From a virus: a DNA stretch of 64,000 nucleotides. Positions 5,339 through 12,478 of the stretch are shown here, one piece after another (the first letter of the stretch is position 1; every line of letters begins with the position of its first letter). Under the pieces are notes generated by a model that saw only the letters and a list, made by a program, of their open reading frames with translations, did not search any database and was not told where the DNA came from. The DNA is taken from the IMG/VR virus record IMGVR_UViG_3300037189_006220, positions 56,519-120,518 of that record; one strand, given 5' to 3'. The position numbers were made by a program, and so were the translations under genes.

Positions 5339-6271
5339 ATGTACGCCCCTGAAACTCTGGTCTTGACATCGTCAGGACACAAGCCTCTTAGTGAGCTTGA
5401 TGGACACATGGTGGACGTATGGAATGGCGAAGAGTTTTCGCTAGTCCTAGTTGGACAGGCTGGAAAAGATAAGCCTCTAGTTACCGTTGTCTTTGATACC
5501 GGAGCAGAGATTACCTGCACTCCAGACCAAACGATGTTTGTCCAGAATGGATACTTCGACCACACAATTTCTCGTAAGCGAGTTGCAGAAGCACTGCCCG
5601 GAGAAAAGATTGTTAAGTCCGAGTTCCCACTCTTAGAGCACGGCACTGAGCTAATTCCTAATGCTTACACCCACGGCTTCTACACAGGAGCAGAACGGTT
5701 TAAGCGTCGCCCCGGAGTTGTATCAAGACTCGCTATCTATGGTGGTCGCAGACCATGTCTAGATGAGCTTGACCTAGACCCTCGGACAGATAAGACTAAC
5801 CTCTACTTCACTACAGAAATGCTTGGAGACTTCGAGGTTCCACTCAGCACTAAGTACTCACTAGAGTCCAAGCTTGAGTGGCTAGCTGGACTTTTTGATA
5901 GTGGTCTTATTAAAAGAAAAATTGGTTCACAACCAATGTGGCATCTCTACTCAAACAACTTTCAGTTTCTTAAAGACATGAAACTTTTCATGCAGACTTT
6001 GGGAAGCGATGTTCGAGTAGTAAAAAACGAAGATATGAACCGTCTTGAATACACACTACGGTTCTCTGGAAGACCGATGCAGAACTTACGAAAGCTCGGA
6101 GTCCCAGCAAAGTATATCACCATCCCTGAAGTATCTTACAAACGACGTGGAGTTGGTTATCCACGAATTGTGAGCATCATCGACAACAACCGCCGTGACA
6201 CGGTTTACACGCTCATGGAAAAGAAAACTCACCGAGCAGTGTTCAACGGCATCTTAAACGCAACCCAATAA
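5339..6271 (+). CDS. Free-standing degenerate intein (Hint + LAGLIDADG)
   Basis: The 310 residues look like an entire intein without flanking host protein. The opening APETLVLTSSGHKPLSEL is the N-terminal splicing block but starts with Met-Tyr where an intein needs Cys or Ser. Block B is TPDQ (61-64) where Thr-x-x-His is expected. LAGLFDSG (182-189) is a LAGLIDADG helix whose second acidic residue, the metal ligand, is Gly. The end, THRAVFNGILNATQ (297-310), is the C-terminal block, keeping His298 but not the usual terminal Asn. So splicing and endonuclease activity are probably both lost, yet the frame is intact with its own binding site (AGGA, 5331-5334) and an upstream in-frame stop. It sits directly before nrdB, where the large RNR subunit, a common intein host, would be expected. 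Confidence 0.8.
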   Translation: MYAPETLVLTSSGHKPLSELDGHMVDVWNGEEFSLVLVGQAGKDKPLVTVVFDTGAEITCTPDQTMFVQNGYFDHTISRKRVAEALPGEKIVKSEFPLLEHGTELIPNAYTHGFYTGAERFKRRPGVVSRLAIYGGRRPCLDELDLDPRTDKTNLYFTTEMLGDFEVPLSTKYSLESKLEWLAGLFDSGLIKRKIGSQPMWHLYSNNFQFLKDMKLFMQTLGSDVRVVKNEDMNRLEYTLRFSGRPMQNLRKLGVPAKYITIPEVSYKRRGVGYPRIVSIIDNNRRDTVYTLMEKKTHRAVFNGILNATQ

Positions 6272-6290
6272 CTAACAAGGAGAAACAACA

Positions 6291-7280
6291 ATGGCAATTC
6301 TAGGAACCGGCATCCAAGAGGGACTCCTCCTGAAGCCAGTCAAATATCAGTGGGCAATGGACTTGTACGACCAAGCAGTTGCCAATACTTGGTTCCCCAA
6401 CGAAATCCAACTAGGCGAAGACATCGCTGACTTCAAAAAGATGTCTGAGGATGAGCAACACGCTATTACGTTCTTGATGTCATTCTTTAACCCATCAGAG
6501 CTTATTGTGAATAAGGCTCTTGCCTTCGGTGTCTACCCTTACCTAAATGCACCCGAGTGCCACCTCTACCTTGCTAAGCAGATGTGGGAAGAAGCAAACC
6601 ACTGCATGTCGTTCGAGTACGTCCTTGAGACGTTCCCTGTAGACCGTAAGAAAATTTATGAACAGCATGTTGCTGTAGACAGCATCAAAGCCAAGGAAGA
6701 CTTCGAGGTCAAGTTCATTAAGCGCATGACCGAAGATACCATTGACATCAACACCGTAGAGGGAAAGCAGGACTTCGTCCGCAACCTCGTGGCTTACTCG
6801 GTCATCATGGAGGGTATCTGGTTCTACTCGGGCTTCATGGTGGCTCTGAGCTTCCGTCAGCGCAACCTACTTCGTAACTTTGCCTCACTGGTGGACTGGA
6901 TTGTCCGTGACGAGAGCCTTCACCTCAAGTTTGGTATCAACCTCATTCTTGAGGTACTCAACGAGAATCCTGAAATTGTCACAGACGAGTTCGCAGCCGA
7001 GATTCAGCAGATGATTTTTGATGCTGTTGACATGGAGATTACCTACAACAAGGAGCAGTTCCCCAACGGTATCCTTGGACTCAACGCTGACTATGTTAGC
7101 CAATACACCAAGTACCTCGCTGACCGCCGTCTTGAGGAGCTTGGATTCCCCCCACACTACAACGTGGGTAACCCTGCTAAGTGGATGGCTGCGGCTAATG
7201 ATACTCTTCAGCTTGTGAACTTCTTTGAGTCCACCAACACAAGCTATGAATCAAACGCATCAGCTGCTACTGGTAAGTAG
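6291..7280 (+). CDS. nrdB: Ribonucleotide reductase small subunit, class Ic-like
   Basis: 329 residues of the R2 fold. The metal ligands read as Glu70, Glu101, His104, Glu174, Glu208 and His211 (motifs NPSELIV, EEANH, VIMEGIWF, RDESLH). The first ligand is Glu rather than Asp, and the residue four after the first His, the radical Tyr in class Ia/Ib, is Phe108. This combination is the one known from Chlamydia R2c with its Mn/Fe cofactor. The enzyme supplies the oxidant for dNTP synthesis together with a large subunit that is not in this window. Binding site AAGGAGA precedes the ATG by eight bases. A bidirectional terminator follows. Confidence 0.92.
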   Translation: MAILGTGIQEGLLLKPVKYQWAMDLYDQAVANTWFPNEIQLGEDIADFKKMSEDEQHAITFLMSFFNPSELIVNKALAFGVYPYLNAPECHLYLAKQMWEEANHCMSFEYVLETFPVDRKKIYEQHVAVDSIKAKEDFEVKFIKRMTEDTIDINTVEGKQDFVRNLVAYSVIMEGIWFYSGFMVALSFRQRNLLRNFASLVDWIVRDESLHLKFGINLILEVLNENPEIVTDEFAAEIQQMIFDAVDMEITYNKEQFPNGILGLNADYVSQYTKYLADRRLEELGFPPHYNVGNPAKWMAAANDTLQLVNFFESTNTSYESNASAATGK

Positions 7281-7325
7281 TAAGTGATAGGCTCTTTAAA
7301 GAGTCAGTTGCTTTACCAATAAGAA

Positions 7326-7349
7326 AGCCCCCACCAATCGGTAGGGGCT
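7326..7349. terminator. Bidirectional terminator between nrdB and the NlpC gene
   Basis: AGCCCCCACC (7326-7335), AATC loop, GGTAGGGGCT (7340-7349), then TTTTCTT on the plus strand and, read from the minus strand, TTTCTT. It separates two convergent genes. Confidence 0.85.
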
Positions 7350-7362
7350 TTTCTTATGCTTG

Positions 7363-8346
7363 CTACTTAGTCTGCGTAATCCGCACAACTTCGTAGTCTG
7401 GATACCAGATGGGGTGAAGACCAATAGTCTTACCGTCATTAGGAGAGTCGAGCATAAGCCCGTTTCCAGCCCAGAACCCAATGTGACCCGGCATATAGAC
7501 AAGGTCACCTAGACGAGCCTCTGAGCGAGGGATAACCCTATTTTGGTCACGCTGAACTCGCGCACCATGATAGAGGTCAATCCCAAACTTAGAGTACACA
7601 TACTTAGTGAATCCAGAGCAATCGAACCCATAAGCAACATACTTTGTTGAGCGGTAAGGCACTCCCTGATATTTCATTGCTTCATCAAACACTGGAGAGA
7701 CTCCAACCTTAGGCATAGCAAATACACCAGCATATGTATCTATAACCACATCAACTGTATCTCTATGCCAAGCACGAGGATTACCGCTAGTAACTACGAT
7801 TTGCCCCGGCTCATATGTATCTGCCCATGCGCTCTGATGACTTGATACAACAAGTCCCAAACCAATAAGCAACGCAGATACACCAGTTACAGCCCATGTA
7901 CGGCTACGAAAACGGCTTAGAAATGCTACCGGAACTGTTCCCGGAGAGTCACTGCTAATGCTCTCAGAAGCCGTCTCAGGGCTGATTAAGTCCTGTTCTA
8001 CAGCTTCTTTTACTCTCTCAATGACAGTCTGCCCAATTGCATGAGTAATGGTTCCAGAATCAAATTCACTGAAAACACTCTCAACTGCTTGAACAGCATC
8101 TGAGACAATACTATCGGCTACCTCTTTGGTAACCTCTTCCATTGTTCCAATTCCAACAACGGACTTTAGACAGTCGGACTGCCATCTTGCTAGTCCAACA
8201 CCAGAAGCATCAGCCCCGACTACTTTTTCGTAGTCCTTACGTGCCCTGTCTAGCACGTAACTGGTTCTGTCAGAAACAGCTTCGCTGGAGTTAAATCTCC
8301 ATTTAGTTCGTAGCTGTTCGAGTTCGGATTTTTGTTTCTTATTCAC
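7363..8346 (-). CDS. Membrane-anchored NlpC/P60 cell-wall peptidase
   Basis: 327 residues: a helical, charged N-terminal region (1-148), one transmembrane helix (about 151-169, ending in SAWA, which could also be cut as a signal), a linker, then an NlpC/P60 domain with Cys243 (FDCSGF), His288 (MPGHIGFWAG) and a third polar residue near Asp300 (LDSPND). The enzyme class cleaves peptidoglycan stem peptides. Start is GTG at 8346 with GGAAAGGA upstream. It is far from the holin/endolysin pair and is anchored with a long cytoplasmic part, so wall remodelling or exclusion of other phages is as likely as lysis. Confidence 0.85.
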   Translation of the reverse strand: MNKKQKSELEQLRTKWRFNSSEAVSDRTSYVLDRARKDYEKVVGADASGVGLARWQSDCLKSVVGIGTMEEVTKEVADSIVSDAVQAVESVFSEFDSGTITHAIGQTVIERVKEAVEQDLISPETASESISSDSPGTVPVAFLSRFRSRTWAVTGVSALLIGLGLVVSSHQSAWADTYEPGQIVVTSGNPRAWHRDTVDVVIDTYAGVFAMPKVGVSPVFDEAMKYQGVPYRSTKYVAYGFDCSGFTKYVYSKFGIDLYHGARVQRDQNRVIPRSEARLGDLVYMPGHIGFWAGNGLMLDSPNDGKTIGLHPIWYPDYEVVRITQTK

Positions 8347-8362
8347 TGTGTCATTCCTTTCC

Positions 8363-8379
8363 GCCTAGACGGTCTAGGC
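8363..8379. repeat. 8-bp inverted repeat in the NlpC leader
   Basis: GCCTAGAC, one G, GTCTAGGC lies between the -10 box and the ribosome binding site of the NlpC gene. A related string (ACGGTCTAG) occurs on the minus strand at 62113-62123 near a tail-gene promoter. It could be an operator or a leader hairpin. Confidence 0.5.
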
Positions 8380-8384
8380 TTGTC

Positions 8385-8413
8385 ATAGTACACAGTTATG
8401 CGCCGAAACGCAA
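8385..8413 (-). promoter_or_regulatory. Promoter for the NlpC gene
   Basis: On the minus strand TTGCGT (8408-8413) and TACTAT (8385-8390) are 17 bases apart, about 40 bases upstream of the GTG start. Confidence 0.55.
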
Positions 8414-8428
8414 CTTGTTATTATTCAG

Positions 8429-8623
8429 TTATAGGATGTCCTCGTACAAAACAGTTCTTGCTAAGTCAAGGACATGTGGAGAATCGTACTTCCCGCCTCT
8501 GTGTGCGGAATAGAGAAATAGGTAACTATCGACGATACCAAGAGGCAACGCGCCATCTTTGTCTCGAAGTAACTCTAATTTAGTTAGGGCAGAAAGTACA
8601 ATTTGTTCAGGACTGCCGTCCAT
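8429..8623 (-). CDS. Small helical hypothetical protein, 64 aa
   Basis: The ATG at 8623 follows a modest site (GAAGGCGGG). The protein is predicted helical with conserved-looking ends (EQIVLSALTKLELLRD and SPHVLDLARTVLYEDIL). It is downstream of the 43-aa gene in the same direction. No family recognised. Confidence 0.5.
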   Translation of the reverse strand: MDGSPEQIVLSALTKLELLRDKDGALPLGIVDSYLFLYSAHRGGKYDSPHVLDLARTVLYEDIL

Positions 8624-8667
8624 AATAGCCCGCCTTCAGGGAAACAAACGTCTTTCCAGTTTACCAG

Positions 8668-8799
8668 TCAGGCACTTTTACGATATGGATTTCTAGACTG
8701 GTGCTCCACATAAGAGTCCCCAGCCCCATCATCAAATCCAGCCCAGTAGCCTATTTCCCAAGCTTTAGCTAGTAAATCTTGAACTTCTTGCTCAGACAT
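8668..8799 (-). CDS. Small hypothetical protein, 43 aa
   Basis: ATG at 8799 with GGGGG four bases upstream. The sequence has a helix (EQEVQDLLAKAWEIGYWAG) followed by an acidic GFDDGAGDSY patch and a basic end (SRNPYRKSA). The Gly-Tyr/Trp-x-x-Gly spacing resembles the GYExG repeats of the 107-aa protein at 10039 and is seen in many very small actinobacteriophage proteins. Function unknown. Confidence 0.55.
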   Translation of the reverse strand: MSEQEVQDLLAKAWEIGYWAGFDDGAGDSYVEHQSRNPYRKSA

Positions 8800-8850
8800 A
8801 GCCCCCAGTTTACACCTAATAATTGTCCATAGTGAATCATCTAGAACAAT

Positions 8851-8879
8851 TTGTCAGCCTTTAAAATTATAGGTATAAC
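8851..8879 (+). promoter_or_regulatory. Sigma-70-like promoter, plus strand
   Basis: TTGTCA (8851-8856), a 17-base spacer, TATAAC (8874-8879). Transcription should start near 8886. This is the best -35/-10 pair in the window and it serves only a ~130-base unit, opposite in direction to all nearby genes. Confidence 0.65.
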
Positions 8880-8912
8880 ACCACACTATGTCTTCGGACA
8901 GTAAGGAGCTAC

Positions 8913-8963
8913 ATGATTAAAATGTTTAACTCAACTTACGAAAGGGTCTGTTCTTCTACCTAG
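8913..8963 (+). CDS. 16-codon ORF in the short transcript
   Basis: ATG at 8913 sits five bases after a perfect AAGGAG; the peptide is MIKMFNSTYERVCSST. The signals for expression are excellent but the peptide is too short to judge by sequence. It may be a true micropeptide or a decoy within a structured RNA. Confidence 0.35.
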   Translation: MIKMFNSTYERVCSST

Positions 8964-8988
8964 GCGGTGGTCCAATATCTACGACTAA

Positions 8989-9018
8989 CCCCCCGAGCAA
9001 TTTGCTCAGGGGGTTTTT
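8989..9018 (+). terminator. Strong terminator of the short transcript
   Basis: CCCCCGAGCA and TGCTCAGGGGG form a near-complete stem with a small AT loop, followed by TTTTT (9014-9018). Confidence 0.85.
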
Positions 9019-9029
9019 CGTTGTCTAGA

Positions 9030-9923
9030 CTAAAAATCTCCGGGCTGAACTTGGAAACACTTAAGACCAATCTCACGCCACATATCAACAACCTGCTGAC
9101 GGTCATCAAATACTCCACGGACATTGTATTTATCCGCAATGTGCTTGTAAAACAGCTCGTGCTTTACAATACTATCCTTACGAACATCCCCAGACGGACG
9201 CATAAATAGCTCGTACTCTCCAACATGCATCTTGAGCCAATGCTCTGTCTCGGAGCGGTGGTCTTCTGAGCGACCAGACATGATAATGATTTTGTTCCAG
9301 TGGCTTAGGTCACGAAGAACTTTTGCCACACTAATATCAAGAATATCCTCGTGCGCCCGAGACGCATCATAGATATCCCGAGGGTTATCAGGATTGAGGT
9401 GAGCTAGTGTGCCATCGATATCAAAAAGGTACGCGTCGTCAGCATCCTTACGCGGAGTATAGGTGACAAAGTCAGAGGAAGTCTTGGTGTACAGCGGAGG
9501 AGGAAGAAGTTCTCCGCTCTTGGTGTAACGCTTGTAGAAGTCAGCAATGACCCCCTCCCCAACCTTCCGAGAACGCTTACGGTCACGGTCAATAGCCTCG
9601 GCTAAGAGGATAGGGAAGTCTTGATACTTCACCGAGTAGTCGTAGTGAGAAGCCAAGTCCAGAACACTACGAACGTGCTTATCATTAAGGTTCGTATTAT
9701 CGAGGACAATATCTAACCCATCTGACATAGCCGAGCGCATGATTGATTCCTGCACACGAGTTACCGAAGTCTCATTGACTCGGATATACCTACCAAAGAG
9801 CATGAACCGGATATCGTCACGGTTGATACGAACGCGCTCACCCTTGGAGTTTTCAACCCACTGGATAGCCCACGAGGACTTACCACTAGCAGGGATACCT
9901 CGGCAAATAATCAAAGTCTTCAT
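9030..9923 (-). CDS. Polynucleotide kinase / 3'-phosphatase (PseT-like)
   Basis: 297 residues in the T4 Pnkp order. The N-terminal P-loop kinase has GIPASGKSS (9-17, Lys15) and NRDD (34-37) with the phosphate-acceptor Asp. The C-terminal HAD phosphatase has DIDGT (168-172), the SGRSE block (216-220), Lys254 and DDR (273-275). The enzyme heals broken RNA ends by adding a 5' phosphate and removing 2',3'-cyclic phosphate, the first step of tRNA repair after attack by host anticodon nucleases. It lies just downstream of a tRNA-Gln gene within the tRNA cluster. No RNA ligase partner is seen in the window. Binding site AAGG lies seven bases before the ATG. Confidence 0.92.
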   Translation of the reverse strand: MKTLIICRGIPASGKSSWAIQWVENSKGERVRINRDDIRFMLFGRYIRVNETSVTRVQESIMRSAMSDGLDIVLDNTNLNDKHVRSVLDLASHYDYSVKYQDFPILLAEAIDRDRKRSRKVGEGVIADFYKRYTKSGELLPPPLYTKTSSDFVTYTPRKDADDAYLFDIDGTLAHLNPDNPRDIYDASRAHEDILDISVAKVLRDLSHWNKIIIMSGRSEDHRSETEHWLKMHVGEYELFMRPSGDVRKDSIVKHELFYKHIADKYNVRGVFDDRQQVVDMWREIGLKCFQVQPGDF

Positions 9924-9962
9924 ATGAGAACCTTACTGGTTTAATATGAAAAAATCAAGTTG

Positions 9963-10033
9963 CTGCCCCGTCTGGACTCGAACCAAAAATGCCTGAGTCA
10001 AAGTCAGGAGTGTTGCCATTACACCACGGGGCA
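9963..10033 (-). tRNA. tRNA-Gln (UUG)
   Basis: A cloverleaf fits on the minus strand with 7-bp acceptor TGCCCCG/CGGGGCA, anticodon arm CCTGA-CTTTGAC-TCAGG (anticodon TTG) and T loop TTCGAGT. Discriminator is G; CCA is not encoded. Confidence 0.93.
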
Positions 10034-10038
10034 AAGTA

Positions 10039-10362
10039 CTAAAAGGATTCCATATCCCTATCGTAATTCTTCTTTGCCTCTTCCATGTCAATCTGAATGG
10101 AAAGAATATCCATTACATTTTTGAAAAAGACTGCTTTGCTTCCCTGATTAGCTTCCATGCAGTATTCAAAGTTCCACTGAAGAATTGCTTTCCATCGGTC
10201 TTTTTCCGCCTGAATACCCTCTAAGTATCCTTCGTCGTGACCTTCGCTCCAGCCATCTTCGTATCCGGTAGTCTCACCAGCTTCGTAACCCTCTTCAAAG
10301 CCAGTAAGCCGAGCCATCTCAAGTTCTTTATTGATTGCCTTAGTAATTTTTTTAACTGACAT
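10039..10362 (-). CDS. Gly-repeat helical protein, 107 aa
   Basis: The central part contains a regular G[YWF][ED]xG pattern (GFEEGYEAGETTGYEDGW, continuing GHDEGYLEG) that gives a four-residue period, as in small coiled phage proteins with GxxxG contacts. A basic N-terminus (SVKKITKAINKELEMA) and a longer helical C-terminus follow. Start is taken at the ATG at 10362 because TACAAT lies exactly six bases upstream and there is no binding site; a 12-codon extension is possible. It lies between tRNA-Gln and tRNA-Asn. Function unknown. Confidence 0.6.
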   Translation of the reverse strand: MSVKKITKAINKELEMARLTGFEEGYEAGETTGYEDGWSEGHDEGYLEGIQAEKDRWKAILQWNFEYCMEANQGSKAVFFKNVMDILSIQIDMEEAKKNYDRDMESF

Positions 10363-10368
10363 ATCTAG

Positions 10369-10374
10369 ATTGTA
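10369..10374 (-). promoter_or_regulatory. -10 box of a leaderless-type gene
   Basis: TACAAT on the minus strand, six bases before the ATG at 10362, with no Shine-Dalgarno sequence between. Confidence 0.45.
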
Positions 10375-10457
10375 TATCAGAATATAAAAAAGTGCCATTT
10401 GATTTACACGGGGATGGCAACCGTGCCTACAGAATGCTTACGCCGAGTTCTGTATCG

Positions 10458-10530
10458 CTCCCCGACTTGGACTCGAACCAAGAACTCCCGAGTTAACAGC
10501 TCGGCACTCTGCCAATTGAGTTATCGAGGA
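10458..10530 (-). tRNA. tRNA-Asn (GUU)
   Basis: Acceptor TCCTCGA/TCGGGGA, anticodon arm CCGAG-CTGTTAA-CTCGG (anticodon GTT), T loop TTCGAGT. CCA not encoded. One base separates it from tRNA-Thr. Confidence 0.93.
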
Positions 10531-10531
10531 A

Positions 10532-10607
10532 TGGGGCCCCCTACCGGAATCGAACCGATGACATCCATATTACAAGTATGGCACTCTACCAACTGAGTTA
10601 AGGGGGC
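10532..10607 (-). tRNA. tRNA-Thr (UGU)
   Basis: Acceptor GCCCCCT/AGGGGGC, anticodon arm CCATA-CTTGTAA-TATGG (anticodon TGT), T loop TTCGATT. The sequence after the acceptor reads C-CCA, so a 3' CCA appears to be encoded. Confidence 0.93.
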
Positions 10608-10617
10608 AAGTATTAAG

Positions 10618-11340
10618 TTATGGAGATACTCTACCATTTTTATTGAAGGCAGACCAAGTCGCAGGAAAAAGAATCTGAAACTCTTCTTCCATCTTCATTG
10701 CGACATTCTCAATCTCCCACTGAGGCTTGGTAGAAAACGTAGCGTTCCCATCATCAACACGCAGAGATAGAAATGCCATCAGCGAGCGAGCATTACAAGT
10801 TGCGTACATCTCAGAGAATAGACCAACAGGAAGCACGGAACGAGCAACCTCATTAGCCATACCGTCCTCTAGAAGTTCTTTGTACGCCTTCCATGCCTTA
10901 CGGTAGGACTTTTCCATTACGGCATTAGTGAGTGGCGTAAGAGCAGGATGACCAGATACCAAGTCGGGGTGTGCAGATGACCCCTGCTGAATAAGAGGAC
11001 GAGTCGGAGGGTATACCCAGAACTTTGGCTCCATCTCCTTATAGCGAGCAGATACCTCGTTGTACGACCAGCCAATGCGGTGACGCATGAACTCACGGAA
11101 TACAAAGATAGGAGCCGAAATACGGAACGTCATCGAGTTGTGCTCAAAGGGAGACCCATGTCGGTTCTTTACCAAGTAGTTAATAAGCTTGGCATCTGCT
11201 CCCGGGAGATATTCCTCAAGGTCAAGACCAGTGGAGACACGAGCTGCTGCCGCAATTGATGCATCTGACCCTACGCTCTGTACAAGCTCAACAGTCATTT
11301 CATTACTTAGCTGAATCACGTAGTCTTCCGATTTCATCAT
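10618..11340 (-). CDS. thyX: Flavin-dependent thymidylate synthase ThyX
   Basis: 240 residues. The ThyX signature is present as RHRIGWSYNEVSARY (86-100); eight residues separate RHR from the conserved Ser, one more than in the textbook RHRx7S. NRHGSPFEHNSMTF (59-72) and the C-terminal QWEIENVAMKM block also fit. The enzyme makes dTMP from dUMP using FAD, NADPH and methylene-tetrahydrofolate, and pairs with the dCMP deaminase at 2802. Start ATG at 11340, overlapping the DUF3310 gene by 38 bases. ThyX rather than ThyA is usual for actinobacteria and their phages. Confidence 0.95.
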   Translation of the reverse strand: MMKSEDYVIQLSNEMTVELVQSVGSDASIAAAARVSTGLDLEEYLPGADAKLINYLVKNRHGSPFEHNSMTFRISAPIFVFREFMRHRIGWSYNEVSARYKEMEPKFWVYPPTRPLIQQGSSAHPDLVSGHPALTPLTNAVMEKSYRKAWKAYKELLEDGMANEVARSVLPVGLFSEMYATCNARSLMAFLSLRVDDGNATFSTKPQWEIENVAMKMEEEFQILFPATWSAFNKNGRVSP

Positions 11341-11548
11341 TTATGTAGAAAATTGCCTTATTAAGGTCTTCGATTTGTTTCTCTAGTTGAGCCTTATCAG
11401 CCTCGTCTTTGAGACCGGCCCGCCACAGATACTTAATAGCATTACCAATATTGAAGTTCCGGTGTCGCGTTACCTGAATACACTCAAGACCGGATGGGTC
11501 AGAGGTGTAGTGCTTAGGATGATTTACCGGGTCATGCTCAGACTTCAT
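11303..11548 (-). CDS. DUF3310 protein
   Basis: 81 residues with the family hallmark DPVNHPKHYTSDPSGLECI followed by NIGNAIKYLWRAGLKD and a helical end (EKQIEDLNKAIFYINDEI). DUF3310 proteins are widespread in phages, are sometimes labelled nucleotide kinase-like, and often sit next to nucleotide-metabolism genes, as here with thyX. The start is the ATG at 11548, preceded by AAAGGAAA; a further 12 codons upstream are open but would skip this binding site. Confidence 0.88.
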   Translation of the reverse strand: MKSEHDPVNHPKHYTSDPSGLECIQVTRHRNFNIGNAIKYLWRAGLKDEADKAQLEKQIEDLNKAIFYINDEIGRLRDSAK

Positions 11549-11705
11549 CAGTTTCCTTTTGCCAACCCGTGATATCGACCACATTTACTAAAAGAAGGTA
11601 CTCGCGACCATTATCAAAGTAGCTTGCGGTCTTACCCTCACGGGTGACAATTCCTGCTTCTTCCATCTCATCAAGAAGCTTCATTCTGACGTTATTGTCG
11701 TTCAT
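11538..11705 (-). CDS. Small hypothetical protein, 55 aa
   Basis: ATG at 11705; AGGATA and a TAGGAT box six bases before the ATG are the same bases, so either SD-led or leaderless initiation is possible. The product has a helix (RMKLLDEMEEAGIVTREG) then a beta-rich end (EYLLLVNVVDITGW), a layout like a small winged-helix fragment. It overlaps the DUF3310 start by 11 bases. Function unknown. Confidence 0.6.
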   Translation of the reverse strand: MNDNNVRMKLLDEMEEAGIVTREGKTASYFDNGREYLLLVNVVDITGWQKETDEV

Positions 11706-11726
11706 ACGAATATCCTAACATATGAG

Positions 11727-11807
11727 TGGGCTTGAAGGGACTTGAACCCTCACGTCCGAAGACACTGGAACCTAAATCCAGCGTGTCTGCCATTTCACCA
11801 CAAGCCC
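11727..11807 (-). tRNA. tRNA-Leu (UAG)
   Basis: Acceptor GGGCTTG/CAAGCCC, anticodon arm CTGGA-TTTAGGT-TCCAG (anticodon TAG), long variable arm TGTCTTCGGACG, T loop TTCAAGT. Discriminator A, no CCA encoded. Confidence 0.93.
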
Positions 11808-11811
11808 AGAA

Positions 11812-12477
11812 TTACTTTACTGCAAGTTTCTTATTGACCCAAACTTGGTCTTGGATTCCAAAGCCCCACTCATAAGAGACATCTACTAGAGCAAATCCGC
11901 TATGTTGCATAAACGAAGCAACCTCTAGATTATTTCGATGACTAAAGTGCGTGGACTCAGTCTCTGTTTCTAGATGTAGAACCTTAATCTTATTTAGGTA
12001 GTCTCCTAACCCAAGAAGTGTTTGATAAGTAAATCCTTCGACATCAACTTTGACTACATCAATAAAACTGCTACGCAGACCGATAGAGGTAAAGAGACTA
12101 TCCAGCCGAGTCACTCGAACAGGAATTACTTCATATTTACCCACAAAGACTGCCTCAGAAGTAATCTTTTTAGCACTCATCGACGAGCACCCAGCCAAGT
12201 CTTTATCATCCGAGATGACCTGCTGAAAACTGGTTAGCCCATTATAGTCAGAGACTGCTGTCTCATAGACTTCAAACTCCGGGTATCGATGCCGAGTCTC
12301 AGCCACAGCAATAGGATTAGCGTCAATAGCAATGACTCGCTTACCACCTAGCTTTTCACGCAGATACTCTGCGTCATCACCATCACGAGTACCGACATCA
12401 ATAACTACCCCAGCCTCACCCCCACCAAAATAGGCGCGATAGTTTTCAACGACTGGTTCTAACCACTTATTTTCCAC
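11812..12477 (-). CDS. FkbM-family SAM methyltransferase
   Basis: 221 residues with a Rossmann SAM-binding start (VVIDVGTRDGDDAEYLRE, 24-41), the acidic strand end IDANP (51-55) and the FkbM block DVVKVDVEGFTYQTLLGLGD. FkbM enzymes methylate hydroxyls of sugars or small molecules, so a surface glycan, nucleotide sugar or modified base are candidate targets. The frame is open for another 39 codons upstream but those are the bodies of tRNA-Pro and tRNA-Ser, so the first possible start is the GTG at 12477, only one base after the tRNA-Pro 3' end. No binding site is available. Confidence 0.75.
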   Translation of the reverse strand: MENKWLEPVVENYRAYFGGGEAGVVIDVGTRDGDDAEYLREKLGGKRVIAIDANPIAVAETRHRYPEFEVYETAVSDYNGLTSFQQVISDDKDLAGCSSMSAKKITSEAVFVGKYEVIPVRVTRLDSLFTSIGLRSSFIDVVKVDVEGFTYQTLLGLGDYLNKIKVLHLETETESTHFSHRNNLEVASFMQHSGFALVDVSYEWGFGIQDQVWVNKKLAVK

Positions 12478-12478
12478 G

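Larger units (their letters stand above)
8886..9018 (+). ncRNA. Short transcript with UUCG hairpin and terminator
   Basis: Between the promoter at 8851 and the terminator at 8989 lies a ~130-base unit. It opens with TGTC-TTCG-GACA (8889-8900), a very stable tetraloop hairpin next to the expected 5' end. It then has AAGGAG (8903-8908) and a 16-codon ORF. It could be a stable regulatory RNA, a leader peptide or a highly expressed micro-ORF. It reads antisense to no annotated gene. Extent is inferred from the signals. Confidence 0.5.

Noticed and set aside
10399-10457. A further tRNA between the 107-aa gene and tRNA-Asn
   Set aside because: Only a CACGG/CCGTG stem is present; no anticodon or T arm can be built.
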